Assembly (NCBI GenBank): GCA_024224995.1
Contig: JAAENB010000349.1
Coordinates: 1-19,354, forward strand
Reading direction: 5' to 3'
DNA from: a bacterium
Lineage (GTDB): Bacteria > Spirochaetota > UBA4802 > UBA5550
Length of the DNA stretch: 19,354 bases
Part shown: in pieces, positions 16,405 to 19,354 of the stretch
How the letters are laid out: each line of letters opens with the position of its first letter
Numbering within the stretch: the stretch's first letter is position 1
Notes under the pieces: generated by a model
Database searches by the model: none
The model's input: the letters and a program-made list of their open reading frames with translations, nothing else
What the model was told of the DNA's origin: nothing
Position numbers and translations under genes: made by a program

Positions 16405-16878
16405 CTAAATGAGCCTGTGTTCATGTAATTCCGCCGTTTTTTCCGGCAGCCCCCAAAAAAGCTGCCATGATATGACCCCGTGCATCTCAGTGGAGCTTAT
16501 CACATAATGCCGGAAGCGATAACTATCGCTTTTTTCAGGATCTTCCGGGGCCAGCCCCAGGACAACATCCAGGTACTCTTCCACAGCATAAGCCACCACC
16601 GCAGAAACGGACTTTTTAAGAAGTTTTCGTAAATCAGTAAAAAACTCATAATCGTCTTCCTGGAAAGAGATATGGAACGTATGCCAGTTATCGGGATCGG
16701 GATCATCTATTTGATATTGAACGGCCCGGCACATGGTAGCGGAGAAGTTTTTCTCATTCATGACCATTTTCAGAAGCCGGATAATGATCTTAGTACGGGA
16801 GATCCCGAGCGAAACAGCAGCCTCATTGATTTTCTCCAAAACGGGAACCCGAAAGTTAATGGTAGTTTTAATTATCAT
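16405..16878 (-). CDS. Protein with two ribbon-helix-helix-like segments, probable DNA-binding regulator
   Basis: The product is 157 aa of unknown specific role. Residues 3-40 (TTINFRVPVLEKINEAA, then GISRTKIIIRLL) show the strand-helix-turn-helix pattern of ribbon-helix-helix proteins. Residues about 66-107 repeat it (FHISFQEDDYEFFTDL, then KKSVSAVVAYAVEEYL), so one chain may carry both halves of an RHH dimer. The C-terminal tail (HGVISWQLFWGLPEK) is aromatic and matches nothing I know. CAGGAG lies 7 nt before the ATG. A 13-nt palindrome (16901-16913) sits 23 nt upstream of the start, a good place for autoregulation. It is convergent with the helicase gene and divergent from the membrane protein at 17065. 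I see no toxin partner, so an antitoxin role is unsupported. Confidence 0.7.
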   Translation of the reverse strand: MIIKTTINFRVPVLEKINEAAVSLGISRTKIIIRLLKMVMNEKNFSATMCRAVQYQIDDPDPDNWHTFHISFQEDDYEFFTDLRKLLKKSVSAVVAYAVEEYLDVVLGLAPEDPEKSDSYRFRHYVISSTEMHGVISWQLFWGLPEKTAELHEHRLI

Positions 16879-16900
16879 AAAAATACTCCTGAAAGACGAT

Positions 16901-16913
16901 TATCAGGCTGATA
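16901..16913. promoter_or_regulatory. Palindromic candidate operator upstream of the RHH-like gene
   Basis: tatcag-g-ctgata is a perfect palindrome with one central base, 23 nt upstream of the RHH-like start codon in the 186-nt gap between divergent genes. RHH proteins often bind such sites in their own promoters; binding here is inference. Confidence 0.4.
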
Positions 16914-17064
16914 TTTTTTTGATCTAAAAAACACCGGCCCCTATTAATAAGAGCATCATTTTAGCCGAAAAAGTAACAAACTTTTTTAGAAAAGTTCAAA
17001 AAAAGTGAAAAAAATTATCTTGCGTGGAAACAGGAGAGGGATAAACTTATCCCCGGGTAAAATA

Positions 17065-17752
17065 ATGGCGAAAGAAACAAAGCAGAGAGACGGAACAGCC
17101 CGGCTGGTGAATATACTGGGAATACCGCCGGCGCAAGGCTGGGCAAAGCGGTTTGCCGCGTTTTTTGGCGCGTTTATGCTTTCTGCGATGATAGCGGTTA
17201 TTGTACGGATATTTCAAACGCACTATACGGGAGACACGGATTCGTTTATAGTATACCGGCTCATGCAGGTGTTTTTTATCTACCTCAGTATGGAATCAAC
17301 GCGTTCACGAATCACTATACTGTTATAGAAATTATTTTCTTCCCCGTACTACTGCTCTCGAAGATCTCGAAGATCTCGAAGATCCCGGGGAGCCCGGGGA
17401 GCCCGGGGAGCCCGGAAAGTTCTATTCCGCACTCAGAGCTCTATGGAGTATTTTTATCATAACACTATTTGTTGGCGCGGCGCTTTTTATATTAGTTTAT
17501 TTTCTCGCGCAAGCCTTTGTGCCTCCCGATTCTATTATCAAGCAAAAGGACGGCTTTTTTGTTATATACATGGGAATCTGTTCCGGCTCAATCTCTCTTC
17601 TGGTTTCCTCTCTTACAAATTATTTCCGGTATACAAATAAGGGCTGGAAACATTCCGCGAAAATCTGCCTCCGGTCGTTTGTTCTTTCTTTAATTCTCAT
17701 TTTATTCAACATCGCGTTGTTATTTGGACTCGGATATTTGCCTGTCCCCTGA
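17065..17752 (+). pseudogene. Multi-pass membrane protein gene split by two -1 frame changes
   Basis: Three overlapping frames together give one sensible membrane protein of about 229 aa. Frame A (from ATG 17065; a GTG at 17005 is also open) encodes MAKETKQRDG, a helix FGAFMLSAMIAVIVRIF, and RLMQVFF, but stops at 17328. Reading on in the -1 frame from the T6 run at 17272-17277 gives YLPQYGINAFTNHY and the helix VIEIIFFP. A second -1 step at the C4 run (17342-17345) leads to LED x3, PGE x3, then helices LWSIFIITLFVGAALFILVY, ICSGSISLLVS and SFVLSLILILFNIALLFG, ending at 17752. Both breaks are single-base deficits in homopolymers, so either base-calling errors or real decay would explain them. 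Function unknown. An AGGAGAGG lies 25 nt before the ATG, further than usual. Confidence 0.65.
17357..17415 (+). repeat. Two adjacent 9-bp tandem repeat blocks
   Basis: Three copies of ctcgaagat (17357-17383) are directly followed by three copies of cccggggag (17384-17410) and a partial cccgg. In the frame of the downstream membrane segment they encode LED x3 then PGE x3, an acidic linker between helices. The 9-bp unit keeps the frame, so copy number could vary without breaking the protein. Confidence 0.9.
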
Positions 17753-17774
17753 CCCGCCGGGAAGGGACAGGCAA
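17738..17774. terminator. Hairpin between convergent genes, possible bidirectional terminator
   Basis: Arms 17738-17748 and 17764-17774 pair perfectly over 11 bp (core tgcctgtccc/gggacaggca) around a 15-nt loop containing the stop of the plus-strand gene. The minus-strand lipoprotein stop is 6 nt away. Flanks are A/T-rich but lack a long T-run on either strand, so termination may be modest. Confidence 0.6.
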
Positions 17775-17779
17775 TAAAA

Positions 17780-18067
17780 TTAGTCCTCCACCGGCGGCGC
17801 CAGGAGCGGCGCTACTGCCGTATTCAGCTCCTGCAAAATTTTCGCGTGCGCTTCCACAGTACTTCGCAGCTCCTCATTTACCTCACGAAGCTCCTCCATT
17901 TCCTCATTTATCGCGTCTACCCTTTCATACATTTCAGAAAAACTGAATTGCCCGTCCTGCGCATCATTGGAATTTTCATCATTCGTTAACCCGGCCTCAC
18001 ACCCGGTTAATATCATCCCGGCCGCTGCCGTTATTACCGCAAATCGCTGTATTTTTTTTATCATCAT
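17780..18067 (-). CDS. Small coiled-coil lipoprotein
   Basis: The product is a 95-aa predicted lipoprotein. The signal peptide MMIKKIQRFAVITAAAGM ends in the lipobox LTGC, with lipidated Cys23. The mature chain starts with an Asn/Asp-rich linker (GLTNDENSNDAQDG), continues as a charged heptad-like helix (about 38-80, with YERVDAINEEMEELREV near its start) suited to a short coiled coil, and ends APLLAPPVED. I chose the ATG at 18067 because GAGAGG lies 7 nt before it and the signal peptide starts there; the frame stays open to 18148, but that part is translated from heptameric repeat DNA. The architecture recalls Lpp-like or Lpp-associated small lipoproteins, but no family is assigned. A minus-strand ECF-type promoter at 18324-18350 points toward it, suggesting membership of the regulon of the neighbouring sigma factor. 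Confidence 0.8.
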   Translation of the reverse strand: MMIKKIQRFAVITAAAGMILTGCEAGLTNDENSNDAQDGQFSFSEMYERVDAINEEMEELREVNEELRSTVEAHAKILQELNTAVAPLLAPPVED

Positions 18068-18090
18068 TTTTTTCCTCTCGTTTTTTAAAA

Positions 18091-18144
18091 GTTGACAGTT
18101 GGCAGTTGACAGAAAAGACAACGGGCAACCGATAACCGGCAACA
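18091..18144. repeat. Two short tracts with 7-bp period in the lipoprotein leader
   Basis: 18091-18111 is three 7-mers, gttgaca gttggca gttgaca. About 18124-18144 is a second period-7 tract (gcaaccg ataaccg gcaacac). They lie between the lipoprotein start and its presumed promoter. The gene-free gap 18068-18479 otherwise holds only the divergent promoters. Confidence 0.7.
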
Positions 18145-18323
18145 CCACAGTAGAGTCTAAACAGCGGTTTCCCCTCCGCTATATCGATTCCCGATGTGAC
18201 ATTGCCGGTTTTTGCTAAACAAATACCTAAAATTGTTCAAAATCGTTGATTTTTTCATTGACTTCAAACAATGTGCCTTAAAATTGACAAAAAAGACTCA
18301 TTTTTTTTGAATACTTATGGGTT

Positions 18324-18350
18324 AAGACGTTTCCATGAGGGTTTCGTGAC
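18324..18350 (-). promoter_or_regulatory. Predicted ECF-type promoter reading toward the lipoprotein
   Basis: On the minus strand GTCACG (18350-18345), a 15-nt spacer and CGTCTT (18329-18324) match exactly, in sequence and spacing, the plus-strand site at 18418-18444. Both are preceded by a T-run. CGTC is a common -10 core for ECF sigma factors. The leader to the lipoprotein start would be about 250 nt. Confidence 0.65.
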
Positions 18351-18417
18351 GAAAAAAATTTTAAAAAGTTCAAAAAGTTTTAAAACTCAAAAAACTTATA
18401 TTTATAAAAAAATTTTT

Positions 18418-18444
18418 GTCACGCAGGGGTCTCAATTTCGTCTT
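18418..18444 (+). promoter_or_regulatory. Predicted autoregulated ECF promoter of the sigma gene
   Basis: GTCACG (18418-18423), 15 nt, CGTCTT (18439-18444), followed by tacc. The start codon at 18480 leaves a leader of roughly 30 nt. Between the two divergent -35 sites are 67 A/T-rich bases containing the perfect palindrome agttttaaaact (18376-18387). The GTCACG ends and adjoining A/T tracts form an imperfect inverted repeat, 18345-18362 with 18406-18423. Confidence 0.7.
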
Positions 18445-18479
18445 TACCTGTATGAACAAATTATTGTTTGAGGCATTTT

Positions 18480-19028
18480 ATGACTAAATCGCGCGTTACT
18501 GTAGATATTCCAAAAGATAAAAGAACGATGTTTAAAGAAATTTACCGGCTGTTTTTCCCTGTCATTTGCGGTTCTTTATATACCAAAGTCAATGACCGGG
18601 ATCTTGCTGCCGACCTGGCTCAGGATGTGTTTGTCGATTGCCTCCTTAACCTGGATAAGATTGAAAATATCAGGGCCTGGCTTTTCAGAGCCGTCCGGAA
18701 CAGGCTTATTGATTATTACCGGAAAAAGAAAAACATGACCCAGGATGTTGCCGATCTTGAAGCTTCCGGCGATATCGCTCTTACGTACATTAACGGTTTT
18801 AAAGATACCCGGATTATTATCCAGGAAGCTGTTGATACCATTTCGAACGATTCCGAAAGAAATATTTTCGAGCTCGTGGCCGTTCAAAATTATTCCTACT
18901 CGGAAGCGGGCAAAGCCCTGGGCCTTACGAAACGCCAGATCTTTTACCGGTATACTAAAATCGTGGAAAATATCCTGGACTTTCTTAAGAACAAAAAAGG
19001 GATCAATTCTATTGAGGAGCTGCTATAA
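18480..19028 (+). CDS. ECF-type RNA polymerase sigma factor
   Basis: The product is a 182-aa alternative sigma factor that would direct RNA polymerase to a small set of promoters. Region 2 runs from about residue 18 to 85, with DRDLAADLAQDVFVDCL (core-binding helix) and IENIRAWLFRAVRNRLIDYYRKKK (region 2.3-2.4, -10 recognition). Region 4 is about 125-175: SERNIFELVAVQNYSYSEAG followed by the helix-turn-helix LGLTKRQIFYRYTKIVENIL, which reads the -35. No region 1 or 3 is present, as in ECF factors. I chose the ATG at 18480 because GAGG lies 6 nt upstream; a TTG at 18468 is in frame but less likely. Its TAA is followed directly by the ATG of a membrane protein, the usual place for an anti-sigma factor. 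A matching promoter lies just upstream. Confidence 0.92.
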   Translation: MTKSRVTVDIPKDKRTMFKEIYRLFFPVICGSLYTKVNDRDLAADLAQDVFVDCLLNLDKIENIRAWLFRAVRNRLIDYYRKKKNMTQDVADLEASGDIALTYINGFKDTRIIIQEAVDTISNDSERNIFELVAVQNYSYSEAGKALGLTKRQIFYRYTKIVENILDFLKNKKGINSIEELL

Positions 19029-19354
19029 ATGAATAATAACAACCTGAAAAATCTTAAACACATCCTCAATAAATGCGAGCTTGCCCGGCCTATTCCGCTT
19101 GTTGAACAAAAGCATATTAAAAAAAGCAGGCGCAAAATTATGAAAAATGTCTTTCTCTCCGCTTCCGGGAAATTCGGCTTCTTCGAAGGGCTTGTGGCCT
19201 GGGTCTTTCTCGGCTTTACCAATTTCGGCGTTAGACTCTCCGTGTTCCAGAGCGCTGTTGTGGTTGTTATTGCCTCTGTGGCTGTGGTCGCGGTCATTTC
19301 TTCCGGCAGCTATTTTGCCGTTGCCTTCTTCTCGTCCGAAAGTCCTGCTCCCGC
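19029..19354 (+). CDS. Membrane protein coupled to the sigma factor, possible anti-sigma (partial)
   Basis: The open frame starts immediately after the sigma stop codon (TAA then ATG) and runs off the window, giving the first 108 residues. It begins with a polar, basic cytoplasmic-type segment (MNNNNLKNLKHILNKCELAR, later KKSRRKIMKN), followed by hydrophobic stretches FFEGLVAWVFLGFTNFG and about 75-100 (SAVVVVIASVAVVAVISSG, then YFAVAFF), and reaches SSESPAP at the edge. The coupling and the N-terminal cytoplasmic part before a membrane helix suit an anti-sigma factor or a FecR-like regulator, but I see no HxxxCxxC zinc anti-sigma motif in the visible part. The function call rests on position only. 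Confidence 0.65.
   Translation, partial: MNNNNLKNLKHILNKCELARPIPLVEQKHIKKSRRKIMKNVFLSASGKFGFFEGLVAWVFLGFTNFGVRLSVFQSAVVVVIASVAVVAVISSGSYFAVAFFSSESPAP

Noticed and set aside
17357..17415. Tandem repeats considered as a CRISPR-like array
   Set aside because: Units are 9 bp and contiguous with no spacers, and they translate as an in-frame linker.
18068..18148. Longer N-terminus for the lipoprotein
   Set aside because: The extra residues are translated from heptamer-repeat DNA, the good ribosome site and the signal peptide both start at 18067, and no ribosome site precedes 18148.
18271..18471. 66-codon plus-strand frame before the sigma gene
   Set aside because: It covers the twin promoters, is Lys/Phe-rich because of A/T tracts, and has no ribosome site.

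Overview
The window looks like a chromosomal segment of a diderm, probably anaerobic bacterium. A TolC-type outer-membrane protein with an RND pump, and a lipobox-bearing lipoprotein, imply an outer membrane. CbiX and CbiA point to the early-cobalt (anaerobic) corrin pathway. Spirochaetota is my tentative guess from overall gene style; no phylogenetic marker is present, so this is weak. No rRNA, tRNA, CRISPR array, transposase or phage gene was found.

Left part (about 1-4780, all minus strand): a cobalamin riboswitch and an intrinsic terminator precede a tightly packed operon. Its genes are a CbiM protein with a CbiN-like tail, a CbiQ-CbiO fusion, a small sirohydrochlorin cobaltochelatase (CbiX), and cobyrinate a,c-diamide synthase (CbiA). 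Together they import cobalt, insert it into the ring and amidate the corrin, under B12 feedback. The operon ends in a long nested inverted repeat that encodes the last residues of CbiA.

Middle (about 5139-13381, minus strand): an RND permease and a TolC-like protein form a two-gene unit with no adaptor gene, and related short repeats lie on both sides of it. Upstream is a two-gene operon: an 832-residue HExxH protein without a visible signal peptide, overlapping by 4 nt a secreted protein of unknown function. This operon has a clear sigma70-type promoter with two 11-bp direct repeats just upstream of its -35, spaced 21 bp apart.

Right part (13382-19354): after a multi-hairpin inverted repeat comes a plus-strand MrfA/DUF1998-type DNA helicase with C-rich third codon positions. 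It is followed by a minus-strand protein with two ribbon-helix-helix-like segments, a membrane-protein gene split by two frame changes at homopolymers, a small lipoprotein, and an ECF sigma factor translationally coupled to a membrane protein that runs off the window. Between the lipoprotein and sigma genes lie two divergent sites with identical GTCACG-N15-CGTCTT architecture. The best reading is a pair of promoters for the ECF sigma factor, making a small autoregulated regulon.

Non-coding structure is the other theme. Three long inverted repeats with perfect inner stems of 21-25 bp occur in intergenic regions. Two share a 14-nt core although their stems are unrelated.
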